A DNA stretch of 38,097 nt from Candidatus Rokubacteria bacterium RIFCSPLOWO2_02_FULL_72_37 (GCA_001790315.1 MGCE01000040.1:1-38097); one strand, 5' to 3'; shown: positions 7,525 through 15,718, numbered from the stretch's first letter. Notes: generated by a model from the sequence alone, not told the origin. A program made the numbers and translations.

Positions 7525-8694
7525 TCAGCCGATCGCGCAGGCGGCGCCGCCGTCCACGTGGATCGAGAGATCCTTGATCGTCGGTGACGTGCCGCAGAGG
7601 GGGCACTTCGGATCGCGGCGGAGCTTGACCTCGCGGAAGCGCATGCCGAGCGCATCGTAGGTGAGCAGCCGACCGACCAGCGGCTCGCCGATGCCGAGGA
7701 GAAGCTTGACGGCTTCCGTCGCCTGGACCAACCCGACCACTCCTGGGAGCACGCCCAGGACGCCGGCCTCGCTTCAGGATGGCACGAGACCAGGCGGCGG
7801 CGGCGTCGGATAGAGGCAGCGGTAGCAGGGCCCCTCGTTCGGGACGAAGACCGTCGCCATGCCCTCGAACTGGAAGATCGAGCCGTGGACGTTGGTCTTG
7901 CCCGCCAGGTAACAGGCGTCGTTGACCAGGTAGCGGGTCTCGAAGTTGTCCGAGCCGTCGACGATCAGGTCGTAGTCCGTGATCACGTCCATGACGTTGT
8001 CGACGGTGATGCGCATCGGGAGCGCGATCACGTTGACGTCGGGGTTGATCGCCTTGATCGTGCGCGTGCCGGACTCGACCTTCGCCTTGCCGATGTCCGC
8101 GGTGGTGTGGAGGACCTGCCGCTGCAGATTCGTGATGTCCACGACGTCGCCGTCCATCAGCCCGAGGGTGCCGACGCCCGCCGCGGCGAGGTAGAGGCCG
8201 ATGGGCGAGCCGAGCCCGCCGGCGCCGATCAGCAGGACCTTCGAGCGCAGCAGCCGCCGCTGCCCCTTGTCGCCCACCTGCGCGAGGAGGAAGTGCCGGC
8301 TGTACCGTTGGATCTGGTCCGGGGTCATCGGCACCTCACGGACGACGGGGAGGCCCGACTGGACCCATTTCTGGTAGCCCCCCTGGAGGTTGATGACCGT
8401 CGTGTAGCCGAGCTCGCGGAGCGCCTTCGCGGCCAGGACCGAGCGGAGCCCGGTCTGGCAGTAGAGGACGATCGGCGTGTTCGGGTCGGTCACGGCGGTG
8501 CCGATGCGGAACTCGAGGAAGCCGCGGCTGATGTTGTTCGCCGCCTCGATGTGCCCGTCGCGGAACTCGTCCGGGTCGCGGACGTCGATGACGACGACCT
8601 TGTCTCCGGACTTGAGCCGGCGCTCGAGGTCGGCGGGGCCCTCTTCGGGAACGACCCGGCGCGCCTCAGCGAGCATTTCCTTCAGGGTCTTCAT
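7525..8694 (-). CDS. moeB: Rhodanese-MoeB sulfur-transfer protein with in-frame UGA (candidate selenoprotein)
   Basis: Read through the TGA at 7776-7774, this is a 389-residue fusion. Residues ~20-118 are a rhodanese domain with active Cys79 (LYCQTG). Residues ~125-389 are a ThiF/MoeB E1-like adenylyltransferase: GAGGLGS 157-163, Arg192 (NLQRQ), Asp247 (VDGSDN), and zinc-binding CxxC pairs at 290/293 and 364/367. It would adenylate the C-terminus of a MoaD/ThiS-type carrier and load sulfur. Codon 307 (TGA) sits in LVPS-x-SEAGVLG, where relatives have the conserved catalytic Cys. The frame continues intact past it, carries the second zinc CxxC, and ends at another TGA (7527-7525). A SECIS-like hairpin follows the internal TGA. 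Start ATG 8694 is preceded by TAATAT and no Shine-Dalgarno. The alternative is a nonsense mutation (pseudogene) or a sequencing error. Confidence 0.8.
7741..7776 (-). promoter_or_regulatory. Bacterial SECIS-like element after the MoeB UGA codon
   Basis: On the minus strand the TGA (7776-7774) is followed after 13 nt by a perfect 7-bp stem (7760-7754 paired with 7747-7741) closed by the 6-nt loop CGUGCU (7753-7748). The apical loop begins 21 nt after the UGA, and its second base is G, followed by U. A 4-bp lower helix can form below an internal loop (GGCC at 7768-7765 with GGTC just past the upper stem). This agrees with the known bSECIS plan of a short stem within the coding region, apical loop roughly 16-37 nt from UGA, and G among the first loop bases. 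Confidence 0.7.
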
Positions 8695-8701
8695 GGTGAG
8701 G

Positions 8702-8707
8702 ATATTA
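8702..8707 (-). promoter_or_regulatory. -10-like box (TAATAT) of the MoeB gene
   Basis: TAATAT on the minus strand ends 7 nt before ATG 8694, with no Shine-Dalgarno sequence between. A weak -35-like TTCACC lies 15 nt further upstream. Consistent with a leaderless or near-leaderless transcript. Confidence 0.35.
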
Positions 8708-8772
8708 CCCCATTTCCGGTCGGGTGAATAGTGATTCCCCCACACAGCCGGGTCGCGGCTCGCGGCAGCGGC

Positions 8773-8781
8773 TGCTATACT
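8773..8781 (+). promoter_or_regulatory. Extended -10 promoter (TGC-TATACT) of rfbA
   Basis: TATACT at 8776-8781 with a TGn extension at 8773-8775, 11 nt before the rfbA ATG. No Shine-Dalgarno sequence precedes the ATG; the transcript should begin within a few bases of the start codon. Confidence 0.5.
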
Positions 8782-8792
8782 CTCAAAACTTC

Positions 8793-9677
8793 ATGATGAA
8801 TGCCAGAAAGGGCATCATCCTCGCCGGGGGCTCCGGCAGCCGCCTCTACCCCTTGACGCTCGCCCTCAGCAAGCAGCTCGTCCCGATCTACAACAAGCCG
8901 ATGATCTACTACCCGCTCTCGACGCTGATGCTCGCCGGCATCCGCGAGATCCTCGTCATCACCACACCGCAGGACCAGGGCGCGTTCCAGCGGCTGCTCG
9001 GCGACGGCGGCCAGCTCGGTCTTCGCCTCGAGTACGCGGCGCAACCGCGCCCCGAAGGACTCGCGCAGGCCTTCGTGATCGGCCGGCGCTTCATCGGCGA
9101 CGGCCCCGTCGCGCTCGCCCTCGGCGACAACGTCTTCTACGGGCACGGGTTGCCCGATTACCTGCGACGCGCCGCCGAACGCACGGCGGGCGCCACGGTC
9201 TTCGCCTACTGGGTGCGTGACCCGGAGCGCTACGGCGTCGTCGAGTTCGACGCCTCGGGACACGCGATCGGGCTCGAGGAGAAGCCGGCCAAGCCGCGCT
9301 CCTCGTACGCGGTCACCGGCCTCTACTTCTACGACAACCGCGTCGTCGAGATCGCCGCGGACCTCAGACCGTCCGCGCGCGGCGAGCTCGAGATCACCGA
9401 CGTCAACGCGGCCTATCTGGCCTGGGGCGCGCTGCACGTCGAGAAGCTCGGGCGGGGCATCGCGTGGCTGGACACGGGGACGCACGAGGCGTTGCTCCAG
9501 GCGTCCACCTTCATCCAGACGATCGAGGAGCGGCAGGGGCTCATGGTCGCCTGTCTGGAGGAGATCGCCTTCCGGCTCGGCTGGATCACCGCCCACGACG
9601 TCCTGCGGGTCGCGAAGCCGATGAAGGACAACTCGTACGGCCAGTACCTGTTGCGCCTGGTCGAGACGGACACGTAA
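8793..9677 (+). CDS. rfbA: Glucose-1-phosphate thymidylyltransferase
   Basis: A 294-residue RmlA/RfbA that makes dTDP-glucose from dTTP and glucose-1-phosphate, the first step of dTDP-deoxysugar synthesis for surface polysaccharide. The nucleotide-binding signature GIILAGGSGSRLYPLT, the KQLVPIYNKPMIYYPLSTLM segment, GDNVFYGHG, YGVVEFD, EEKPAKPRS and WLDTGTHEALLQAS are all canonical, and the length is normal. Two consecutive ATGs (8793, 8796) are possible starts; I use the first. It is followed after 11 nt by an RmlC-like gene and then rfbB, but no rfbD is in the window. Confidence 0.95.
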   Translation: MMNARKGIILAGGSGSRLYPLTLALSKQLVPIYNKPMIYYPLSTLMLAGIREILVITTPQDQGAFQRLLGDGGQLGLRLEYAAQPRPEGLAQAFVIGRRFIGDGPVALALGDNVFYGHGLPDYLRRAAERTAGATVFAYWVRDPERYGVVEFDASGHAIGLEEKPAKPRSSYAVTGLYFYDNRVVEIAADLRPSARGELEITDVNAAYLAWGALHVEKLGRGIAWLDTGTHEALLQASTFIQTIEERQGLMVACLEEIAFRLGWITAHDVLRVAKPMKDNSYGQYLLRLVETDT

Positions 9678-9688
9678 GATCACCGGTG

Positions 9689-10225
9689 ATGGAGCTCACC
9701 CCGCCCGCCAAGCGCGCCTTCCAGCTCCAGTCCTACGGCGCGTCCGCGTCCATCGATGGCGTCCACGTCGTGGAACTCCGACGCCACCACGACGACGGCG
9801 GCTCGATGACGGAGCTCGCCCGCCTGACCGACGGGCGGACGGGGGCGCTGCCGGGGTTCGAGGTCCGGCAGGTCAACTACAGCGAGGTCGCCCCGGGCGC
9901 GATCAAGGCGTTCCACCTCCACGCGCGCCAGACCGACGTCTGGTACGTGCCGCCGGCGGACCGCATGCTCGTGGTGCTCCTCGACGTGCGCCAGGGTTCC
10001 CCCACCGAGGGCGCGCGCGCGCGCCTCGTGTTGGGCGACGGGACCTCGCGCCTGCTGCGCATCCCGCCAGGCGTCGCCCATGGCGTGCGCAATCTCGGCG
10101 CCGCGACCGGACGGATCGTCTACTTCACGGACGTCCACTTCTCGCCCGAACCCTCGATGTGCGACGAGGGGCGCCTGTCGTGGGACTTCGCGGGCGCCGA
10201 GATCTGGGAACCGGTGCGCGGATAG
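9689..10225 (+). CDS. RmlC-like cupin (dTDP-4-dehydrorhamnose 3,5-epimerase family, atypical)
   Basis: A 178-residue single-domain cupin. The strand-turn KAFHLHARQTD (residues 74-84) aligns with the RGxHxQ..~QxK active-site strand of RmlC; PPGVAHGVRN matches the second cupin motif, and TDVHFSPEPSMCDEGRLSWDF matches the C-terminal part. Its position between rfbA and rfbB supports a role in a dTDP-sugar pathway. It is not a textbook RmlC: the Tyr-Tyr-Ser-Pro of characterised enzymes, which carries the catalytic tyrosine, appears here as His-Phe-Ser-Pro, and the Gln/Lys pocket is altered. It could therefore be a single-position epimerase, an isomerase, or act on another sugar. Start ATG 9689; a GTG 3 nt earlier is possible. 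Confidence 0.7.
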   Translation: MELTPPAKRAFQLQSYGASASIDGVHVVELRRHHDDGGSMTELARLTDGRTGALPGFEVRQVNYSEVAPGAIKAFHLHARQTDVWYVPPADRMLVVLLDVRQGSPTEGARARLVLGDGTSRLLRIPPGVAHGVRNLGAATGRIVYFTDVHFSPEPSMCDEGRLSWDFAGAEIWEPVRG

Positions 10226-10229
10226 GCGC

Positions 10230-11228
10230 GTGAAGCTGCTGGTCACGGGCGGCAGTGGCTTCATCGGCTCCAATTTCGTCCGCCACGTGCTGGCGACGCA
10301 CCCCGGCGACAGCGTCGTCAACCTCGACAAGCTCACGTATGCGGGCAACCCCGCGAATCTGGCCGACGTCGCGCACGACCCGCGATACGCGTTCGTGCAG
10401 GGCGATGTCTGCGACGCCAAGCTCGTGCGCGACGTCGCCCGCGGCGTGGACGCCGTGATCAACTTCGCCGCGGAGAGTCATGTCGATCGCTCGCTGATGG
10501 AGCCGGACGCGTTCTTGAAGACCGACGTGTTCGGGGTGTTCACGCTGCTCGAGGCGGTCAAGGATCTCGGCATCCCGCGCTTCGTCCACATCTCCACCGA
10601 CGAGGTGTACGGCTCCGTCGAGCGCGGGTCGTCGCGGGAGAGCGACCCGTTGCGGCCCTCGAACCCGTACTCGGCGTCGAAGGCGGGCGGCGATCTGCTC
10701 GCGCTCGCGTACTGGCAGACGCACCGGATCCCGGTCGTGATCACCCGGTCGTCGAACAACTTCGGGCCCTTCCAGTACCCGGAGAAGGTCGTGCCGCTGT
10801 TCATCACGAACGCGCTCGAGGACAAGCCGCTGCCGCTCTATGGGGACGGCAAGAACGTCCGCGATTGGCTGTACGTCCTCGACAACTGCTCGGCGATCGA
10901 TCTCGTGCTCCGCCAGGGCAAGGACGGCGAAGTCTACAACATCGGGGGGGGCAACGAGGTCGAGAACGTCGTGCTCACGCGCCAGATCCTGCGCCTCGCC
11001 GGCAAGCCCGACTCGCTGATCCAGCCCGTGAAGGACCGTCCCGGTCACGACCGCCGTTACTCGCTCGATTCGAAGAAGGTGCAGCAGCTCGGCTGGAAGC
11101 CGCGCCACCCATTCGCCGCGGCGCTCGAGGCGACGGTCGCGTGGTATCGCGAGCACGAGCCGTGGTGGCGGCCGCTCAAGTCGGGGGAATTCCGGGCGTA
11201 CTACGAGAGGCAGTACGGCCACCGCTGA
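10230..11228 (+). CDS. rfbB: dTDP-glucose 4,6-dehydratase
   Basis: A 332-residue extended SDR that converts dTDP-glucose to dTDP-4-keto-6-deoxyglucose using bound NAD+. The N-terminal Rossmann motif is GGSGFIGSNF; the catalytic Thr-Asp-Glu is in HISTDEVYG; the Tyr-x3-Lys pair is in NPYSASKAGG; SSNNFGPFQYPEKVVP and GDGKNVRDWLYV are strong RmlB signatures. The GTG at 10230 directly precedes KLLVTGG and lies 4 nt after the cupin stop, so the two genes are coupled. The downstream gene starts 13 nt later with its own GAGGAGGG, and this unit probably continues into it. Confidence 0.95.
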   Translation: MKLLVTGGSGFIGSNFVRHVLATHPGDSVVNLDKLTYAGNPANLADVAHDPRYAFVQGDVCDAKLVRDVARGVDAVINFAAESHVDRSLMEPDAFLKTDVFGVFTLLEAVKDLGIPRFVHISTDEVYGSVERGSSRESDPLRPSNPYSASKAGGDLLALAYWQTHRIPVVITRSSNNFGPFQYPEKVVPLFITNALEDKPLPLYGDGKNVRDWLYVLDNCSAIDLVLRQGKDGEVYNIGGGNEVENVVLTRQILRLAGKPDSLIQPVKDRPGHDRRYSLDSKKVQQLGWKPRHPFAAALEATVAWYREHEPWWRPLKSGEFRAYYERQYGHR

Positions 11229-11241
11229 GGAGGGAGTCCGC

Positions 11242-12273
11242 ATGCGCGCGCGGACACGGGCCCAGGGCCTCGCCATACTCGCCCTGGTCGTGCTCGGCCC
11301 CGCGCTGGCGCTCGGTGCGCCGCGGGCTCGCGTGCCCGAGCGCGCGCCCGGGCCGTTTCCGGCGCAGCCGTCCTTCGTCCAGCGCGTCGAGGCGGCGGTC
11401 GTCGGCCTCAGGGTGCGGAATGCCCCGGACGCGGTCTCGTCCAGCCGGTTGGGCGCGCGCCGCTCGGGAAGCGCCGTCGTCTTCGACGCGCGCGGCTACG
11501 CGGTCACCGTCAGCTATCTGCTCCTCGATGCGCTGGAGATCGAGGCGAGGATGCGCGACGGCCGGACCGTGCCCGCGCGGCTCGTGGGCCTCGACCTCGA
11601 GAGCGGCCTCGGGGTCGTGAGGCTGGAGGATGGCGGCCCGTGGGCCGCGGCCGCGCTCGGGCGCTCCGAGGACGTCGAGGTCGGCGCGCGCACGGCGACC
11701 GTGGGCGTGAGCGACGACGGCGAGTTGATCGCCGTCGTCGGTGCGGTGCACGCCATCCGGCGGTTTTCGGCGTACTGGGAGTATATGCTCGAGCGCGCGC
11801 TCTACCTGGCGCCGTCGAGCCCAGACTGGGCCGGCAGCGCGGTCGTGAACGACCGCGGCGAGGTGGTCGGCATCGCCTCGCTCCGCCTGGGCGAGGACCC
11901 GCACGTGAACCTCGCGATCCCCCTCGAGACGTTCGTCCCCGTCAAGGACGAGCTGATCGCCGCGGGGCGCATCGCGAGCCGGCCCACGCGGCCGTGGCTC
12001 GGACTCTACACGCTCGACCTCGACGGCGGCGTCGTGGTCAGCGAGGTGTCGCCGGTCGGTCCCGCCGCCCGCGCGGGCTTCCGCCGCGGCGACGTGATCG
12101 TCGGTGTCGACGGCGTGACCGTCGGCTCTCAAGAGGAGTTCTACCGGCGACTCTGGTCCCGGCGTGCCGGCGACCTGATCGAGGTGGCGGTGCGACGCAG
12201 CGACCGCGTCCACGTGATCACGGTGCCCTCGATCGACCGCTACCGCCTCTATCCCTCCCGGACGGGAGAGTGA
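11242..12273 (+). CDS. HtrA-like pseudoprotease with PDZ domain
   Basis: A 343-residue secreted protein: signal peptide (about 1-25), a trypsin-like domain (~45-235) and a PDZ domain (~250-335, RPWLGLYTLDLDGG... GFRRGDVIVGVDG). Aligned with the active HtrA at 5515-6648, all three catalytic residues are lost: His becomes Tyr92 (TVSYLL against TNAHVV), Asp becomes Gly122 (SGLGVV against VDLALV), Ser becomes Ala197 (PDWAGSAVVN against PGNSGGPLVN). The fold-defining positions around them persist (GSAVVF, GEVVGIASL, NLAIPLE). It is thus likely a chaperone, scaffold or regulatory binder in the periplasm. GAGGAGGG precedes ATG 11242. Confidence 0.8.
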   Translation: MRARTRAQGLAILALVVLGPALALGAPRARVPERAPGPFPAQPSFVQRVEAAVVGLRVRNAPDAVSSSRLGARRSGSAVVFDARGYAVTVSYLLLDALEIEARMRDGRTVPARLVGLDLESGLGVVRLEDGGPWAAAALGRSEDVEVGARTATVGVSDDGELIAVVGAVHAIRRFSAYWEYMLERALYLAPSSPDWAGSAVVNDRGEVVGIASLRLGEDPHVNLAIPLETFVPVKDELIAAGRIASRPTRPWLGLYTLDLDGGVVVSEVSPVGPAARAGFRRGDVIVGVDGVTVGSQEEFYRRLWSRRAGDLIEVAVRRSDRVHVITVPSIDRYRLYPSRTGE

Positions 12274-12277
12274 CTGC

Positions 12278-13681
12278 GTGAAGGGGGCGGCCGACACCTA
12301 CCAGGGGCGCGGCCTCATCGCCGACCCGATCCACCGGTACATCCTCTACACACGCCCGGGCGGGATCCCCGGCGAGGCGACCGAGCAAGACCTGATCGAC
12401 ACCTCCTGGGTCCAGCGCCTGCGGCGCGTGCCGCAGCTGCAGTCGGCGCGCTGGGTGTTCCCGGCAGCGGAGCACAGCCGTTTCCAGCACTCCCTCGGGG
12501 CCATGCACCTCGCGGGGCGCCTCGCCCAGCAGCTCTACCCATCGCTGCGGGCGATCTTCCCCGACGCCCCGTCGCCCGTGCTGCTGGAGGAGCTCCTCCG
12601 CATGGCGGGACTCCTCCACGATGTCGGTCACGGGCCGTTCGGCCACTTCTTCGACGACAATTTCCTCGTCGACTTCGATCTCACGCACGAGCTCGTCGGC
12701 CAGCGCATCATCCGCGAGGAGCTGGCCGACACCCTCCGGAACCTGCGGCGCAGCCCCAGCGGCGCCTTCGGCGCGAGCGAGGCCATCGACCCGGAGTGGA
12801 TCTGCTATCTCATGGGGAAGACCTACACGCAGCCACTCGAGTCGCACCCGAAGTGGCTGCCGTTCCTCAAGCCGCTCCTGTCGGGGGTGTACACCGCCGA
12901 CAACATGGATTACGTGCTCCGTGACGCGTACATGTGCGGCGTCGCGGTCGGCCCGATCGACATCGAGCGCATCATCTACTACTCGTTCTTCTCCGAGAAG
13001 GGGCTCACGCTCGACCGGGGCGGGCTGCAGGCGTTCACGATGTTCCTGAACGCGCGCTTCTACATGTACACGAACGTCTATTACCACCGCACGACGCGCG
13101 GGATCGACCTGCACCTCAAGGAGATCTTCCGCGACACGATGCGGATCGCCTTCCCGCACGATCTCCGCACGGACCTGCACCCGTACCTCCACCTGACCGA
13201 GTGGACGCTGCTCGAGGACGTGGGCAAGTGGCACCACACCGAGGACGCCGATCGCCAGCGCCTCGGGCTCGAGTGGCGGCACGTCCTCGACCGGAAGCTC
13301 AAGTGGCGCATGTCGCACGAGGTGATCCTCGACCTGTTCGAGCCCCGGCGCGGCCACAGCTTTCTCGACGCGGACACGGTGAAGCGCCGCGTGCGGAGCT
13401 TCCTGCCGGCCGCGCTCCGAGACTTCAACTTCGAGATCGACATGGCGCTGCAGGACCCGCGGCCGCTCAACCCGCTGAAGATGGGTGACCGCCAGATCTA
13501 CGTCTACGATGCGGCGACGGGCTCCGTCTCCGAGGAGCCGTTAACCGAGATCCTCAAGTACCTGCCGGGCAAGGTCGCGCAGTGCCGCATCTTCGCCACG
13601 AGCCACGAGCACGACGCGATCCTCGCCCGGGCGCTCGAGCGCGCGCTCGGCGACGAGCCCGCGATCCCGACGAACGTATGA
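12278..13681 (+). CDS. HD-domain phosphohydrolase (SAMHD1/dGTPase-like)
   Basis: A 467-residue metal-dependent phosphohydrolase. The N-terminus IADPIHRYILYT and the metal-binding set His66-x-x-Phe-x-His (EHSRFQHSLG), His114-Asp115 (LLHDVGHGPFGH) and a later Asp in TADNMDYVLRDA are the family pattern of YdhJ/SAMHD1-type proteins, whose known members cleave dNTPs or related phosphoesters. The substrate here is not predictable. Start GTG 12278 lies 4 nt after the pseudoprotease stop, and its own stop overlaps the next ATG by 4 bp (ATGA), so it is translated within an operon. Confidence 0.85.
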   Translation: MKGAADTYQGRGLIADPIHRYILYTRPGGIPGEATEQDLIDTSWVQRLRRVPQLQSARWVFPAAEHSRFQHSLGAMHLAGRLAQQLYPSLRAIFPDAPSPVLLEELLRMAGLLHDVGHGPFGHFFDDNFLVDFDLTHELVGQRIIREELADTLRNLRRSPSGAFGASEAIDPEWICYLMGKTYTQPLESHPKWLPFLKPLLSGVYTADNMDYVLRDAYMCGVAVGPIDIERIIYYSFFSEKGLTLDRGGLQAFTMFLNARFYMYTNVYYHRTTRGIDLHLKEIFRDTMRIAFPHDLRTDLHPYLHLTEWTLLEDVGKWHHTEDADRQRLGLEWRHVLDRKLKWRMSHEVILDLFEPRRGHSFLDADTVKRRVRSFLPAALRDFNFEIDMALQDPRPLNPLKMGDRQIYVYDAATGSVSEEPLTEILKYLPGKVAQCRIFATSHEHDAILARALERALGDEPAIPTNV

Positions 13682-14337
13682 GCTGGCGGTTCGTCACGGT
13701 CGCGGCGCTGTTCATCGCCTGCCTGCTCACCGCCAACACGATAGCGTCCAAGCTGATCGTGCTGGGCGGGCTGGTGCTCTCCGCCGCGATCGTGATCTTC
13801 CCGCTGTCCTACGTCGTCGGCGACGTGCTCACCGAAGTCTGGGGCTACGGGGCCGCGCGGCGCGTGATCTGGCTCGGCTTCGCCTGCAACGCCGTCATGG
13901 TGGTCGCGATCTGGCTCGGGGGCGTGCTGCCGGCCGCGCCCTTCTGGAAGGCGCAGCTCGCGTACGACGAGATCCTCGGCACGACGCCGCGCATCCTCGC
14001 TGCCTCCCTTCTCGCGTACCTCGCGGGCGAGTTCGCCAACGCCTACGTGCTCGCGCAGCTGAAGATTCTCACGCGCGGACGGTGGCTCTGGGCCCGGACG
14101 ATCGGGTCGACGGTCGTGGGTCAGGCGCTCGATACCGTGGTCTTCGTGACGCTCGCGTTCGCCGGGACGGTGCCGGGAGCGGTCCTGACCGGGCTCATCG
14201 CCGGCCAGTGGGCGGTGAAGGTCGCCTACGAGGCGGCGGCGACGCCCCTGACGTACGCGGCCGTGGCCTGGCTGAAGGCGCGCGAGCGGGTCGACACGTT
14301 CGACTACGGGACGGACTTCAACCCGATCCGGCTCTGA
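13678..14337 (+). CDS. yhhQ: Queuosine precursor transporter (YhhQ/DUF165 family)
   Basis: A 219-residue inner-membrane protein with about six hydrophobic segments. Family markers include LLTANTIASKLIVLGGLVLSA at the N-terminus, FPLSYVVGDVLTEVWGYGAAR, and the C-terminal QALDTVVFVTLAFAG and KVAYEAAATPLTY; the tail ERVDTFDYGTDFNPI is typical. YhhQ of E. coli imports preQ0/preQ1 for tRNA queuosine. The ATG overlaps the stop of the HD gene. No queuosine biosynthesis gene lies nearby. The gene ends a possible operon starting at rfbA. Confidence 0.9.
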   Translation: MSWRFVTVAALFIACLLTANTIASKLIVLGGLVLSAAIVIFPLSYVVGDVLTEVWGYGAARRVIWLGFACNAVMVVAIWLGGVLPAAPFWKAQLAYDEILGTTPRILAASLLAYLAGEFANAYVLAQLKILTRGRWLWARTIGSTVVGQALDTVVFVTLAFAGTVPGAVLTGLIAGQWAVKVAYEAAATPLTYAAVAWLKARERVDTFDYGTDFNPIRL

Positions 14338-14410
14338 CGTCGGCCCCTGAGGGCGACGAACGCTCGGCGTCGCGCCGTACGGTGCGCCGCTGGAGTCTGA
14401 GAGGCGACCA

Positions 14411-15718
14411 ATGAAAACGATGTCGGTGCCCTCTTTCCTTCCGGCTCTCCGAATCCTGCGCGTGGGGTGGATGCTCGCGCTCGGGTTGGTCACGATTTCG
14501 ATCGACGTGAGAGTGAACGGCCCGGGGCACTCGTTCCGCGCCCACGATGCGCACGCCGACACGAGCTTGCCGCCGCTCACGGTGTGCGCCGCAGCGGAGT
14601 GGGTCATCACCAATCCCACTCCCGACTCCGTCGTCTATCAGTGTCACAGTGTCTGCCCCGCCCAGGACGGGAGCGAGTGCGTGTACGCGACGACCGACGT
14701 GCTGGGGAACTCGCTCCAGACCATCGCGTTCGTGGTGGACTCGATGGGCGGGCAGATGCGCTGGAACACGCCGCCGCAGATCGTCGCGGGTGTCGTGCAG
14801 CACTATGGCGGGACGGGCACGGCGTACACCTCGGACATATACGGGGCGGACATCCGGGCTCTGTGGGTCGAATTCGAGAACGAAGGCTACCGCCTCGTCG
14901 AGCCGAAATGGGAGACGGGGGTCGCGGGGTGGTTCTCTCGCAAGAACGGCGACCCGACGAGCCTGCCGGCCCTGCTGGTCCGACCCGCGGCCGTCATCCA
15001 GTGGGCGCGGGCGTATCTCATCCCATCCAGCGTCAAGTTTGCGACCATCGGGTGTAGCGGAGGCAGCATCGCGACCTTCGGGCCGGTGTACTGGCTGGGC
15101 CTGGCCCCGATCGTGGATTATCAATACCTCTCGAGCGCACTGCCAGGTGTGTACGACATCCCGGCCGCGTGCGCCAAGACACAATCCACCTACGGCATCT
15201 GTGAGAACGACCCGACCCGGTCCTGCCGGGACGACCGGGCCTGCGGCGATGACTACCGCTGCGCATTCCCTCAGCCCATCGGCTCACTGGGTTCGACGTC
15301 GGGGAATCCGCTGGGAGAATCGGTCAAGGCACTGATCGACTACGTCGGGGTCACGGGCGGCAAGTGCGTTGCCGGGCAATCGGACCCTTCCTTCTACCGG
15401 TCGAGCTTCAAGTACGTGCCCGGGGACCTGAGCTACGAGTACCCGATCGATCTGGACATCGGTATCGGTGGACATCCGTACTGGTGGACCGACCCGGATC
15501 CGGTGGAAAACCAGCAGTATCCGAATCTCATGACCGACACGAATCTGGGCGTCACCTACAATACCGGAAAGATCTACACTGAGATCCAGTCGAACCAGTA
15601 CAAGACGCATACCCTCTTCCCGGGGACTCACTGCGAAAGCCAGCTGAATTCTTCTCATCTCCCGGACGTGCTCAACAAGATCCGAAGCGGTCTGGGCGTC
15701 ACGCCCCGCCCCCGCTGA
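14411..15718 (+). CDS. Secreted Cys-rich protein with an alpha/beta-hydrolase-like core
   Basis: A 435-residue protein with a long N-terminal signal or anchor (residues ~12-33). It resembles extracellular hydrolases: FATIGCSGGSIATFG has the GxSxG nucleophile-elbow pattern (GCSGG), and a late His in NSSHLPDV could complete a triad; this is inference from motif shape, not from a recognised family. A compact cysteine cluster, CENDPTRSC...DRACGDDYRC, resembles short Cys-rich inserts of secreted proteins in deltaproteobacteria. Two more Cys lie in VYQCHSVCPAQDG. GAGAGG lies 6 nt before ATG 14411. Base composition looks somewhat less GC-rich than the flanking operons. Confidence 0.65.
   Translation: MKTMSVPSFLPALRILRVGWMLALGLVTISIDVRVNGPGHSFRAHDAHADTSLPPLTVCAAAEWVITNPTPDSVVYQCHSVCPAQDGSECVYATTDVLGNSLQTIAFVVDSMGGQMRWNTPPQIVAGVVQHYGGTGTAYTSDIYGADIRALWVEFENEGYRLVEPKWETGVAGWFSRKNGDPTSLPALLVRPAAVIQWARAYLIPSSVKFATIGCSGGSIATFGPVYWLGLAPIVDYQYLSSALPGVYDIPAACAKTQSTYGICENDPTRSCRDDRACGDDYRCAFPQPIGSLGSTSGNPLGESVKALIDYVGVTGGKCVAGQSDPSFYRSSFKYVPGDLSYEYPIDLDIGIGGHPYWWTDPDPVENQQYPNLMTDTNLGVTYNTGKIYTEIQSNQYKTHTLFPGTHCESQLNSSHLPDVLNKIRSGLGVTPRPR

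Noticed and set aside
7451..7660. A plus-strand 69-codon frame overlapping the 3' end of the MoeB gene
   Set aside because: It is basic, motif-free and antisense to conserved coding sequence; no Shine-Dalgarno sequence of note.
7525..7776. Treating the moeB remnant after the TGA as a frameshifted or separate gene
   Set aside because: The frame is unchanged across the TGA and there is no start codon with a Shine-Dalgarno for a separate protein; UGA readthrough with a hairpin explains it better.
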